Of a stretch of DNA of 64,000 nt, positions 50,929-59,993 are shown piece by piece. The DNA comes from Streptomyces mobaraensis NBRC 13819 = DSM 40847. GTDB taxonomy: Bacteria; Actinomycetota; Actinomycetes; Streptomycetales; Streptomycetaceae. Position 1 is the first letter of the stretch, and the number at the start of each line of letters is the position of its first letter. The DNA is taken from contig NZ_CP072827.1 of the NCBI RefSeq assembly GCF_017916255.1, positions 6,845,501 through 6,909,500 of the forward strand, in the 5' to 3' direction. The notes under the pieces are model-generated. The model made no database searches, was not told the DNA's origin, and saw nothing but the letters and a program-made list of their open reading frames with translations. Position numbers and translations under genes: made by a program.

Positions 50929-52236
50929 ATGCCTGCCGCCGCACCGATCCCCTCCCTGCTGTACTACGCGGACTCCTACGACCTGGTGAAGGAAGTCGCC
51001 ACCCGGCTGCGCCTGATCACCGGCCCCCGCGACCCGCTCCCCAAGGGGTTGTGGGAGAAGAGCCGCGCGATACGCCGGCACGCCCGGGAGGCGGCCGAGG
51101 AGGAGAAGCGGACCGAGCGGCACCGCGCGTCGTTCGAGGGGCTGATGCACGACCCCGCCCAGGAGTGGGCGCGCGCGTCGACGAGCTTCCGCCCCGGTTC
51201 CCTCGCGGGGTTCTTCGCCGGGGCCGGAGCCGATCTTCCGCCGTTCCTGGCCGCCTGGCGCGACGGCGAGGCCGCCTGGCCCTTCGCCGGCGCCCCCTTC
51301 CCCCGCGACTTCCTCCACTCCACCCACCCGCTGCTGCGGCTGCGCGCCCTCCTGCCCGACTGGCCCGAGCCGGGCTACGGACGCGACCGCGTCCACCTGG
51401 ACGCCGAGGAACAGGCGGCGGCCGGGCTGCTGCTGGCCCGCGCCGACCGGTACGACCTGCTGGAGCAGGCCGTGGCAGCGGGCGGCCGGGCGCTCCTCGC
51501 CCCGGTCCGCCCGGCCTTCGAGGCATCCCTGCGCGAGCGGAGCGTACGGGCGCTGCGCACGGCCCTGGCCGCCGAGCGCCGCCGCGACCGCCTCTTCCGC
51601 CGTTTCGCCGCGGAGGACGACCCGGAGCCCGACGAGCGGTGGATCGCGATCGACTGGGACGCCGTCCGGCGGGCGGCGGACGCCGAGGGCCCGCTCCTGC
51701 GCGAGCAGGCCCCCGAGATCGCGGCCCACCCCGCCTGCCCGATGGATCTCCGCGTCCTGGTGGCCACGCGAGGAGCGGACCAGTTCGTGTGGTCCCGGCT
51801 GCTGTCCGACCGCCCCACGGGCCTGCACCTGCTGCGCACCCTGCCGATGCGGCCGGACCGTTCCCTGGCGGTGCCCTTGTCGTACGCGGGCGAGACCGGC
51901 GTCGGCGTCGGCGACCTCCTCGACCTCGCGCACCCCGCCGACCTCCTGCTGCGGGACGCGGCGGGGCTGCCCGGGATCGTACGGTGGCACCCGATGAAGT
52001 GCGTGATCACGGAGGACGACGAGCGGGGGCCGCGGCGCCTGGCCCGGGGCATCACGGAGGCGGCCGACCGCCGGCTCGGCGACGATCCCGGCGCCTGGAC
52101 CATCGGCTGCCGCCTCGTGGCGGGCAGCCGCTTCACCGGCTCCGTGAACGACCTGTTCGCGAGGGCGACCGCGTACCGGCCCCGCCCGAGGACCGGCCGC
52201 GACGACGACCGCGTACCGATGACGGGAGGCGCCTGA
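50929..52236 (+). CDS. conserved hypothetical protein
   Basis: 435-aa soluble protein I cannot assign. It is rich in Arg and Leu and mostly helical, with a long charged helix near residues 45-70 (REAAEEEKRTERHRASFEGL). Recognisable stretches include FRPGSLAGFFAGAGADLPPF, SAMPMDLRV-like HPACPMDLRVLVATRGADQF and GVGVGDLLDLAHPADLLLRD. No signal peptide, membrane helix or known motif. ATG 50929 has no strong ribosome binding site. Codon usage and length support a real gene. Confidence 0.65.
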   Translation: MPAAAPIPSLLYYADSYDLVKEVATRLRLITGPRDPLPKGLWEKSRAIRRHAREAAEEEKRTERHRASFEGLMHDPAQEWARASTSFRPGSLAGFFAGAGADLPPFLAAWRDGEAAWPFAGAPFPRDFLHSTHPLLRLRALLPDWPEPGYGRDRVHLDAEEQAAAGLLLARADRYDLLEQAVAAGGRALLAPVRPAFEASLRERSVRALRTALAAERRRDRLFRRFAAEDDPEPDERWIAIDWDAVRRAADAEGPLLREQAPEIAAHPACPMDLRVLVATRGADQFVWSRLLSDRPTGLHLLRTLPMRPDRSLAVPLSYAGETGVGVGDLLDLAHPADLLLRDAAGLPGIVRWHPMKCVITEDDERGPRRLARGITEAADRRLGDDPGAWTIGCRLVAGSRFTGSVNDLFARATAYRPRPRTGRDDDRVPMTGGA

Positions 52237-52398
52237 CCCCGGGCGGAGCCCGGCACCGCGAGAGAGCCGGGCACCGGACGGCGCACCGCCGCCGCGCGGA
52301 CCTTGCGACCGGCCACCAAGGGCGGATCATGGACCTCATGGCGGGTGCGGGCCACGGCCGGCGCCCCGCCGGCCCTACCCGAGCGGAAGGACCGCGGC

Positions 52399-53981
52399 AT
52401 GCCCGTACCGGACGACGCCGGGACCGAGACGGACGTGCTGATCGTCGGGGCCGGACCGGTCGGGCTCACCGCCCGCGCCCTCCTGGAACGCTGGGGCGTA
52501 CGGACGCTGCTCGTCGAGAGGCACCGCGCGCTGTCGCCCTTCCCGCGCTCCCGGCTGGTCAACGTGCGTTCGATAGAGATCTTCCGCGGGCTCGGGACGG
52601 CCGCCGGGATCACCGACGTCGCGTTCCCGCCGGAGTACGGCCGGATCCGCTTCCGCGACACCCTGGACGGCCCGGATTTCGCGTCCGCGGCGATGGCCGG
52701 GATCGACGCGCGGGTTCCGGAGAGCCCCGTACGAGGGGTGGTCAGCTCGCAGGACCGCCTGGAGCCCCTCCTGCTCGGCGCGGCCGGCTCCCCCGTCCGG
52801 TTCGGGACGGAGCTGACCGCCCTGACCGAGGACGACGAGGGCGTCGAGGCGCTCCTCGCCGACCGCGGCGGCGGTGCCGGGACGCGCGTCCGTGCCCGTC
52901 ACGTCCTCGCCGCCGACGGCGCGCACTCCACCGTCCGGCGCCTGCTGGGCATCGGCACCACGGGCCCGGGAGCCCTGGGGGACATCACCACCGTCGTCTT
53001 CGACGCCGACCTCGGCCGCTGGTGCGCCGACCGGCCCGCCGGGGTCTACTTCACCGCGCACGGCTCCTTCCTCCCGCTCTACCCGGAAGGCGGCTGGTCG
53101 TGGTTCGCCCCCACCCCCGACGACCCCGAGCACGCCGACTGGGCCGCGATCGTCGCCCGTGCCCTCGGCCCCGGCGTCCAAGCGGGGGTCGAGGTGCTGC
53201 GGGTGCAGCAGTGGGTGATGCGGGCGTTCGTCGCCGAGGAGTTCCGGCACGGCCGCGTCCTACTGGCCGGCGACGCCGCGCACGCGATGCCCATCATCGG
53301 CGGCCTGGGCATGAACACCGGCGTGGCCGACGCGCACAACCTGTGTTGGAAGCTCGCCGGGGTCATCCAAGGATGGGCCTGCCCCTCCCTGTTGGACACC
53401 TACGCGGCCGAACGCCGGCCCGTCGCCCAGCGGACCCTCCGCCAGACGGTCGCCAACACGCGGCTCCTCCAACAGGTGCAGCAGCACCGCCGAGAGCGGA
53501 TCACAAGCGGCGAAACGACCCCGAAAGAGGCCGAAGTGCCCTGGTCGGAGCAGTACTTCGCACAGCTCGGCCTCGTCCTCGGCGCCGCCTACCGCTCCGC
53601 CGCCGTCCTCACCGGCCACGCCACCCATCCGAACCGCCCGATAGCGGCACGGATTACGTTCCCACGGCGGAGCCGGGCCACCGCCTGCCGCACCGCCGGC
53701 TCGCCCCCGGACGCTCCACCCTCGACACGCTCGGCGAGTGGTTCACCGTCCTCACCCCGGACCCCGCCCGCTGGGCGCCGCGGACCGCGGCCGCCGCGCC
53801 CTGGCCGCTGCGTGTCGAGCCCCTTCCGCACGAGCACCTCGGGCCGTACGGCCTCGGCCCGCACGGCGCCCTGCTCGTCCGGCCCGACGGCCACATCGGC
53901 GCCCGATGGAACGACGCGCCGCCCGACGGCGACACCCTCCGCCGCGCCCTCGCCGCGATCACCGGCATGGCACCCGGCTGA
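52399..53981 (+). pseudogene. FAD-dependent aromatic monooxygenase, frameshifted
   Basis: A PheA/TfdB/MhpA-type flavoprotein monooxygenase split by a -1 shift. The first 414 codons hold the FAD motif VLIVGAGPVGLTARALLERW and RVLLAGDAAHAMPIIGGLGM-type GD box (VLLAGDAAHAMPIIGGLGMN), and GVADAHNLCWKLAG. Near 53640 the frame is lost. The C-terminal thioredoxin-like domain (DYVPTAEPGHRLPH, then STLDTLGEWFTVL and LLVRPDGHIGARW) continues in the next frame to 53981. Restoring one base, probably in the CGCCCG run, rejoins them. ATG 52399 follows GGAAGG. A real mutation or a sequencing error cannot be told apart here. Confidence 0.85.
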
Positions 53982-54002
53982 CGGGCCCGGCACGGGCCGC
54001 GC

Positions 54003-55781
54003 CTACCGCTGCCAGGACCGCCACAGCCGCGCGTACGTCCCGTCCGCCGCCACCAGCTCGTCGTGGCTGCCCAGTTCGCTGATCCGCCCGTCCTCCGCGA
54101 CCGCGATCACATCGGCGTCGTGGGCCGTGTGCAGCCGGTGGGCGATGGCCACGACCGTCCGGCCGTCCAGCACCCTGGCCAGGGAACTCTCCAGGCGCCG
54201 CGCCGCCCGCGGGTCCAGCAGGGACGTCGCCTCGTCCAGCACCAGGGTGTGCGGGTCGGCCAGGACCAGCCGCGCCAGCGCGATCTGCTGGGCCTGGGCC
54301 GGGGTGAGGGCGAGGCCGCCGGAGCCCACCTCGGTGTCCAGCCCGTTCTCCAGCGCCCGCGCCCACTCCTCGGCGTCCACCACCTTCAGCGCCGCCCACA
54401 GCTCCTCGTCGCCGGCGCCGGACCGGGCCAGCAGCAGGTTGTCGCGCAGCGAGCCGACGAAGACGTGGTGCTCCTGGTTGACCAGCGCCACATGCCGCCG
54501 CACCCGCTCCGTCGGCATCCGGGACAGCTCGGCGCCGCCCAGGGTCACGGTGCCGGAGCCGGGCGCGTAGATCCCCGCCAGCAGCCGGCCCAGCGTCGAC
54601 TTGCCCGCGCCGGACGGGCCGACCAGCGCCACCCGCGTACCGGGCGGCACGTCCAGGGACACGCCGTGCAGCACGTCGTCGCCGGGGGCGTAGCCGAAGC
54701 GGACGGCGTCCGCCCGCACGGCCCGGCCCTCGGGCCGGACCGCCTCGTCGCCCTCGGCGGGCTCGATCTCGCGGACGCCCACCAGACGGGCCAGTGACAC
54801 CTGGGCGGACTGGAGCTCGTCGTACCAGCGCAGCACGATGCCGACCGGCTCGGTCAGCATCTGGGCGAACAGCGCGCCGGTCGTCAACTGCCCGACCGAG
54901 ATCCACCCTTGGAGGACGAAGACCCCGCCCAGGAGCAGCACCGAGCCGATCACCAGCGTGTGCGTCATGTTGACCACGGGATAGAACACCGTGCGCAGCC
55001 AGAGCGTGTAGCGCTCCCAGCGCGTCCACTCCAGGATCCGCCGGTCCGACAGCGCCACCCGGCGCTCGCCCAGCCGGTGCGCCTCGATCGTGCGCCCGGC
55101 GTCCACCGTCTCGGCCAGGGACGCGGAGACCGCGGCGTATCCCGCCGCCTCCGAGCGGTAGGCGCGCGGGGCGCGCGGGAAGTACCAGCGGCAGCCGACG
55201 ATCAGCAGCGGCAGCGCCACCAGTACGGCCAGGGCCAGCGGCGGCGCCGTCACCGTCAGCGCGCCCAGCAGCAGCGCGCCCCACACGACGCCGATGGCCA
55301 GCTCGGGGACCGCCTCGCGCATGGCTTCCGCCAGCCGGTCGACGTCGGTGGTGATCCGGGACAGCAGGTCGCCGGTGCCCGCGCGTTCCAGGACGCCCGG
55401 CGGCAGCCGTACCGCGCGGACGAGGAAGTCCTCGCGCAGGTCGGCGAGCATCTCCTCGCCGAGCATCGCGCCGCGCACCCGCGTCATGCGGGTGAACAGC
55501 GTCTGCACGGCCAGGGCCACCGCGAACAGGGAGATCACCGGTCCCAGATGGACGGCCGCGCCCTCCGAGAGGTCCTCGACCAGGTCGCCGAGCAGGTACG
55601 GGCCCACCATCGAGGCCGTCACCGCGACGGCGTTGACCGCCACCAGCAGGACGAGCGCCGACCGGTGCCGCCGCGCCAGCTCCCGTACGCAGCGGCGGAC
55701 GGTCGCCGGGCCGCCGACCGGCAGGGTGGTGACCGACTCCGGCGCCGCCGGGTCGTAGGAGGGTGGTGCCACACCGATCAT
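54003..55781 (-). CDS. ABC exporter half-transporter, canonical Walker A but degenerate signature
   Basis: 592-aa membrane-ATPase fusion: six membrane helices over ~40-320, then the nucleotide-binding domain. Walker A VALVGPSGAGKSTLGRLLAG, Walker B TLVLDEATSLLD and the switch IAHRLHTAHDAD are normal. The signature, usually LSGGQ, is LTPAQ in GLALTPAQAQQIALARLVL. Its partner, encoded upstream with a 4-bp ATGA overlap, has the complementary defects, so the two form a heterodimer with one consensus and one degenerate ATP site. Substrate unknown. Confidence 0.9.
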   Translation of the reverse strand: MIGVAPPSYDPAAPESVTTLPVGGPATVRRCVRELARRHRSALVLLVAVNAVAVTASMVGPYLLGDLVEDLSEGAAVHLGPVISLFAVALAVQTLFTRMTRVRGAMLGEEMLADLREDFLVRAVRLPPGVLERAGTGDLLSRITTDVDRLAEAMREAVPELAIGVVWGALLLGALTVTAPPLALAVLVALPLLIVGCRWYFPRAPRAYRSEAAGYAAVSASLAETVDAGRTIEAHRLGERRVALSDRRILEWTRWERYTLWLRTVFYPVVNMTHTLVIGSVLLLGGVFVLQGWISVGQLTTGALFAQMLTEPVGIVLRWYDELQSAQVSLARLVGVREIEPAEGDEAVRPEGRAVRADAVRFGYAPGDDVLHGVSLDVPPGTRVALVGPSGAGKSTLGRLLAGIYAPGSGTVTLGGAELSRMPTERVRRHVALVNQEHHVFVGSLRDNLLLARSGAGDEELWAALKVVDAEEWARALENGLDTEVGSGGLALTPAQAQQIALARLVLADPHTLVLDEATSLLDPRAARRLESSLARVLDGRTVVAIAHRLHTAHDADVIAVAEDGRISELGSHDELVAADGTYARLWRSWQR

Positions 55782-57613
55782 GCCGAGTCCTCGATCCGTC
55801 CGTTCGCCGAAGCGCTTTCCGCGCGACGCCGCCCCGCCTCGGTGAGCACCGGGTCCGGGGCGCCGGCCCCTTCATCCGCGGCGCGGGTGACCGTGGCCCG
55901 GTAAGCCCGGTCGGTGCGCAGGAGTTCGTCGTGCCGTCCCACGGCCACCACCTGTCCGTCCCGCACCATCACCACGCGGTCCGCACGGTCGAGCAGCAGC
56001 GGACTGGTGGTGAACACCACCGTCGTGCGCCCCTCGCGCAGGGCGCGCACGCCCTCGCCGACCCGGGCCTCGGTGTGCGCGTCCACGGCAGACGTCGGCT
56101 CGTCCAGCACCAGCACCTCCGGGTCCGCGAGCAGCGACCGGGCGAGCGCCAGCCGCTGCCGCTGGCCGCCCGACAACGACCGGCCGCGCTCGGTGATGTA
56201 GCCGGCCATGGCGCCGGCCGATCGGTCGGCTGACGAGCGCTCCAAGGAGTCGAGGACGTCGCCGCAGCACGCCGCCGCCAGCGCGGCCTCCGGTGACACC
56301 CGCCCCGACGACGGCACGTCCAGCAGCTCCGCCAGGGTGCCGGAGAGCAGTACCGGGTCCTTGTCCTGCACCAGGACCGCCTCCCGGGCGGCGGCCTGCG
56401 GCACCTCGTCCAGCGCCACCCCGCCGAGCAGCACCGACGGCGTCCCCGCCGCGGCCTCCGGCGCGTGGCCGCCGAGCCGGTCGGCGAGCAGACCGGCGGC
56501 GTCCGGATCCCCGCACACCACCGCCGTCAACTCCCCGGCCCGGGCCCGCAGTCCCGTCACCGGGTCGCGCAGGTCACCGACGGGCACGCGCCCGGCGCCC
56601 GCGCCGGCCGGTTCCACCGTGCGCCGCAGCGCCAACAGCCGGGCCGCCCGATCGGCCGACGGCCGCGAGAACGAGTAGGCCATGGCCGCCTCCTCGAACT
56701 GCCGCAGCGGGAAGAGGAGGAACGTGACCACCCCGTAGACGGTCACCAACTCGCCGACGCCGACCTGTCCGTCGCGTACCAGCCCCACCCCGATCCACAC
56801 CACCGCGATCATCAGCAGCCCCGGCAGCAACACCTGTGCCGCCGCGATCAGTGCCCACATCCGCGCGCTGCGCACGGCGGCCCCCCGCACCCCCTGCGAC
56901 GCCCGGCGGTACCGGGCGAGGAACAGCTCCTCGCCACCGATGCCGCGCAGCACCCGCAGCCCCGCCACGGTGTCCGACGCCAGCTCCGCGGCGTGGCCCG
57001 CCAACTCCCGCTGCTCGTCCGCGCGACGCGTCGCCGGCGGCAGCAACGGCAGGACGGCCAGCACCAGCAGGGGCACTCCGACCGCCACCACCGTGCCGAG
57101 GACCGGCTGGTAGAACACCAGGCTCGCGCAGACGGCGAGCGTGGTGACCGCCGCGGAGAGGAACCGCGACTGGGTCTCCACGAACCAGCCGATGTGCTCC
57201 ACGTCCGCCGTCGAGACCGTGACGATCTCCCCGGCGGCGACCCGCCGCGTCAGGGCGGAGCCCAACTCCGCCGCCTTCCGGGCCAGCAACTGCTGCAGCC
57301 GGGCGGCGGAGGTGATCCAGTTGGCGACGGACACCCGGTGGAGCATCGTGTCGCCGAGCGCCGTGAGCCCGCCCAGCAGCAGCATCAGGCCGCCCGCCAG
57401 CGCCAGCCGGGACCCCGACCGGTCGACCACGGCCTGCACCGCCATGCCCAGCGGCAAGGGGAACAGCGCCACGGCGGCCATGTGCAGCACCCCCCACCCC
57501 AGGGCCGCCGACTGCCCGCCCAACTGGCGGCGGCTCAGCCACAGCAGCAGGCGGGGGCCGGACCGGGTGTCCGGCACACCGGGGTCGGCATAGGGGAGAT
57601 CGCGAATACGCAT
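55778..57613 (-). CDS. ABC exporter half-transporter, degenerate Walker A and switch
   Basis: 611-aa half-transporter with six membrane helices (~35-320). In its ATPase domain the P-loop is replaced by VVCGDPDAAGLLADRLGG, lacking the Gly-Lys-Ser/Thr, and the switch His region reads VFTTSPLLLDRADR without His. The signature TERGRSLSGGQRQRLALARS and Walker B VLVLDEPTSAVD are canonical. It must therefore work with the next gene's product as an asymmetric heterodimer. Start ATG 57613. Divergent from the PNGase A-like gene. Confidence 0.9.
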   Translation of the reverse strand: MRIRDLPYADPGVPDTRSGPRLLLWLSRRQLGGQSAALGWGVLHMAAVALFPLPLGMAVQAVVDRSGSRLALAGGLMLLLGGLTALGDTMLHRVSVANWITSAARLQQLLARKAAELGSALTRRVAAGEIVTVSTADVEHIGWFVETQSRFLSAAVTTLAVCASLVFYQPVLGTVVAVGVPLLVLAVLPLLPPATRRADEQRELAGHAAELASDTVAGLRVLRGIGGEELFLARYRRASQGVRGAAVRSARMWALIAAAQVLLPGLLMIAVVWIGVGLVRDGQVGVGELVTVYGVVTFLLFPLRQFEEAAMAYSFSRPSADRAARLLALRRTVEPAGAGAGRVPVGDLRDPVTGLRARAGELTAVVCGDPDAAGLLADRLGGHAPEAAAGTPSVLLGGVALDEVPQAAAREAVLVQDKDPVLLSGTLAELLDVPSSGRVSPEAALAAACCGDVLDSLERSSADRSAGAMAGYITERGRSLSGGQRQRLALARSLLADPEVLVLDEPTSAVDAHTEARVGEGVRALREGRTTVVFTTSPLLLDRADRVVMVRDGQVVAVGRHDELLRTDRAYRATVTRAADEGAGAPDPVLTEAGRRRAESASANGRIEDSA

Positions 57614-57784
57614 GACGTCCCAAGGGCGCGAAGGGGGAGGGGAGAAGGGGATCCGGAACAGCGTCGCCTTCCCGGCGCGCCGAGTTCAACCGATTTTCCG
57701 GCGCCCCGGCCTCGCCACACCACGCGAGCATCAGGCCAAAGCCCTACTGGTGCGCCGTGCGACGACGCGCTTCACTCCTGCCGC

Positions 57785-59410
57785 ATGAGACAACTGTTGC
57801 GCGCACTGTGCGCCGGGGCCGCCGCCCTGGCGTTGGGCGCCGGCCCCGCCCTGGCCGCGGGTTCGCCGGAACCGCCCGCCGAGTTCGGCACCGACTGGCA
57901 CGACCCGGTCACCGCCGCGCCCCCGGTGTCCGTACCGGACACCACCTCCTGCACCGTCACCCTCGCGGACACCGAATTCCGCGATTACACGCCCTACAAG
58001 AGCACCTATACGCCCCCCAAGGGCTGCGGAACCCGCTGGAACAAGGTCGTCCTGCGCCTCGACGGCTCCGTCGCCGGACGCCAGTACGACCGCCTCGGCT
58101 ATCTGCGCGTCGGCGGCGTCGAGGTGCTGCGCACCTCCACCCCCGAGCCGTCCCCGGACGGCATAGCGTGGAAGGTCGAGAAGGACGTCACGCGGTACGC
58201 CGCCACCCTCCGCTCCCCGCAGCCCGTCGAGATGCTGATCGGCAACCTGGTCAACGAGACGTACACCGGCGTCATCAAGGTCAAGGCGACGCTGACCTTC
58301 TACACCGCCGAGGGCCGGGCGCGCCCGGCCGCCGTCCCCGACCGGGTGCTGACGCTGGACGGCGCCCACGAGGCGGGCACGGCGTACGAGGGCACGGTGA
58401 TCACGCCCCGCAACAGCGAACGGATCGTCGCCGAGGTCTACGCGACCGGATCCGGCGGCGGCTGCGAGGAGTTCTGGTACCTCACGGTGCCGGACGCGGC
58501 GCCCTATTCCTGCAAGGCCGCCGACGGCCCGTACCGCGAGGTCCGGGTGGCCGTCGACGGCAGGCTCGCGGGGATCGCCGCACCTCACCCGACCATCTGG
58601 ACCGGCGGCTGGTCCAACCCCTTCCTCTGGTACGTGATCCCGGCCCCGCGCGCCTTCGACGTGCGCCCGCTGGAGTACGACCTCACCCCGTTCGCCGGAC
58701 TGCTGAACGACGGCCGGCCGCACCGGATCACCGTCTCCGTCGCCGGAGTCCCCGCCGGGCAGAGCGGCTGGAGTACCCCCACCAACATCCTCGTCTGGCA
58801 GGACGCCAAGGCGTCCCGCGTCACCGGCGCGCTCACCGGGCACACCGAGAGCACGCCGGAGAACTCCACGGCGTACACGCCCGGCGCGACCCACCGGTTC
58901 ACCGCGGAGGGCGGCCACTCCCTGACCGTCTCCGGATACCTCGACACCTCGCACGGCAGGGTGGCGACCACCGTGCGCCGCACGGTCGCCGCCTCCTCCG
59001 CGCACCACTGGACCGGGGGCGAGGCGACGGACGGGCTGCGCGCCCGGTGGACCGACGACGAGACGGTCACCGTGCGCGGCCGCGGCCCCGCCACGACCAC
59101 CCGCACCCAGCGCGCGTACACCCTGGACGGCGAGATCACCGGAGCCACCGGACCGCGCCTGCGGACGGTGCTGACGACGGGCGACCGCGCGGAGAGCGTC
59201 ACCCTGCGCGGCGGGGTACGCACCGGCTGGTCGCGGCTGGACGACACGTACACCGGCGACGCCGCGTACAACCAGAACGTGCCGCGCGACCAGCGGCACG
59301 CCACCGGCGTCTCGCGCGAGCGCTACCGCCTGACCGGGCCCGGCCTCTGCCACGACCGGACGATCGCCACCGCCCAGGGCACGCTCACGGAGGACCGGAA
59401 CCGCTGCTGA
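57785..59410 (+). CDS. secreted peptide-N-glycosidase (PNGase A family) homologue
   Basis: 541-aa secreted protein with a signal peptide (MRQLLRALCAGAAALALGAG..ALA). The PNGase A (PF12222) pattern is strong: AGRQYDRLGYLRVGGVEVLR, TSTPEP, WKVEKDVTRYAATL, LIGNLVNETYTGVIKVKATL and FDVRPLEYDLTPFAGLLNDG. This family releases whole N-glycans by hydrolysing the GlcNAc-Asn bond, including core alpha-1,3-fucosylated forms that resist PNGase F. Length is typical. The start has no clear ribosome binding site. It is alone on its strand between an ABC exporter and marR. Confidence 0.87.
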   Translation: MRQLLRALCAGAAALALGAGPALAAGSPEPPAEFGTDWHDPVTAAPPVSVPDTTSCTVTLADTEFRDYTPYKSTYTPPKGCGTRWNKVVLRLDGSVAGRQYDRLGYLRVGGVEVLRTSTPEPSPDGIAWKVEKDVTRYAATLRSPQPVEMLIGNLVNETYTGVIKVKATLTFYTAEGRARPAAVPDRVLTLDGAHEAGTAYEGTVITPRNSERIVAEVYATGSGGGCEEFWYLTVPDAAPYSCKAADGPYREVRVAVDGRLAGIAAPHPTIWTGGWSNPFLWYVIPAPRAFDVRPLEYDLTPFAGLLNDGRPHRITVSVAGVPAGQSGWSTPTNILVWQDAKASRVTGALTGHTESTPENSTAYTPGATHRFTAEGGHSLTVSGYLDTSHGRVATTVRRTVAASSAHHWTGGEATDGLRARWTDDETVTVRGRGPATTTRTQRAYTLDGEITGATGPRLRTVLTTGDRAESVTLRGGVRTGWSRLDDTYTGDAAYNQNVPRDQRHATGVSRERYRLTGPGLCHDRTIATAQGTLTEDRNRC

Positions 59411-59423
59411 ACGCGGGCCGGCA

Positions 59424-59867
59424 CTACGGGTGACGGGGGAGCTGCCCCCGCATGAGCTCGCCCAGCAGGCCGCCGAGCAGATCGCGCTGCTCGGCGGTCA
59501 GCGGGGAGAGGATCTCCTCCACCGCCGCGCGCCGCGCCTCGCGCATCGCGCGCAGCGTCTCCCGGCCCTGCTCGGTGAGCTCGATCCTTATCACCCTGCG
59601 GTTGGACGGGTCGGGGACGCGGCGCACCGCGCCGTTCGCCTCCAGGGCGTCGACGAGGGTGGTGACCGCCCGGGGCACCACCTCCAGCCGCTCGGCCAGG
59701 TCGGCCATGCGCGGCGGCTCCTCGCAGTGCGCGACGGACCGCAGCAGACGGGACTGGGCGGGCGTGATGCCGACCGGGTCCAGATAGCGCTTCTGGGCGC
59801 GGTTGAGCCTTCGGGTCAGCCGCAGGAGCTGCTCGGCGAGCTGTCCGGACGTGTCGGGGACGGTCAT
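59424..59867 (-). CDS. MarR family transcriptional regulator
   Basis: 147-aa MarR regulator with a winged helix-turn-helix over ~30-100: ITPAQSRLLRSVAHCEEPPR, MADLAERLEVVPRAVTTLVD and the wing VRRVPDPSNRRVIRIELTEQ. Divergent from an ABC exporter gene with inverted repeats in the 126-bp intergenic region. It probably represses the exporter and itself, as MarR proteins do for drug efflux (inference). Confidence 0.92.
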   Translation of the reverse strand: MTVPDTSGQLAEQLLRLTRRLNRAQKRYLDPVGITPAQSRLLRSVAHCEEPPRMADLAERLEVVPRAVTTLVDALEANGAVRRVPDPSNRRVIRIELTEQGRETLRAMREARRAAVEEILSPLTAEQRDLLGGLLGELMRGQLPRHP

Positions 59868-59898
59868 CGGGCCACATTATCAAGAGCAAGTGCATTGT

Positions 59899-59925
59899 GA
59901 GCATAGGTAACAGTGAGCTATGCTC
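59899..59925. promoter_or_regulatory. inverted repeat between marR and the ABC exporter
   Basis: GAGCATAG-N11-CTATGCTC is a perfect 8-bp inverted repeat. A further GAGCA half-site is at 59884. It lies between the divergent starts and is the likely MarR site. Confidence 0.6.
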
Positions 59926-59993
59926 TCTTCGAGGGTGGGCGACCGCCCTCGCGGGACCGCCCTCACCGGATCGCCATGCGTCGAAGGAGCCCT

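Noticed and set aside
47244..53981. Very long plus-strand open frame across the RNA helicase, YdjM-type and unknown genes
   Set aside because: It is an antisense or out-of-frame stretch kept open by high GC; its translation is Arg/Pro/Gly-rich without domains, except the last ~110 codons, which belong to the frameshifted monooxygenase.
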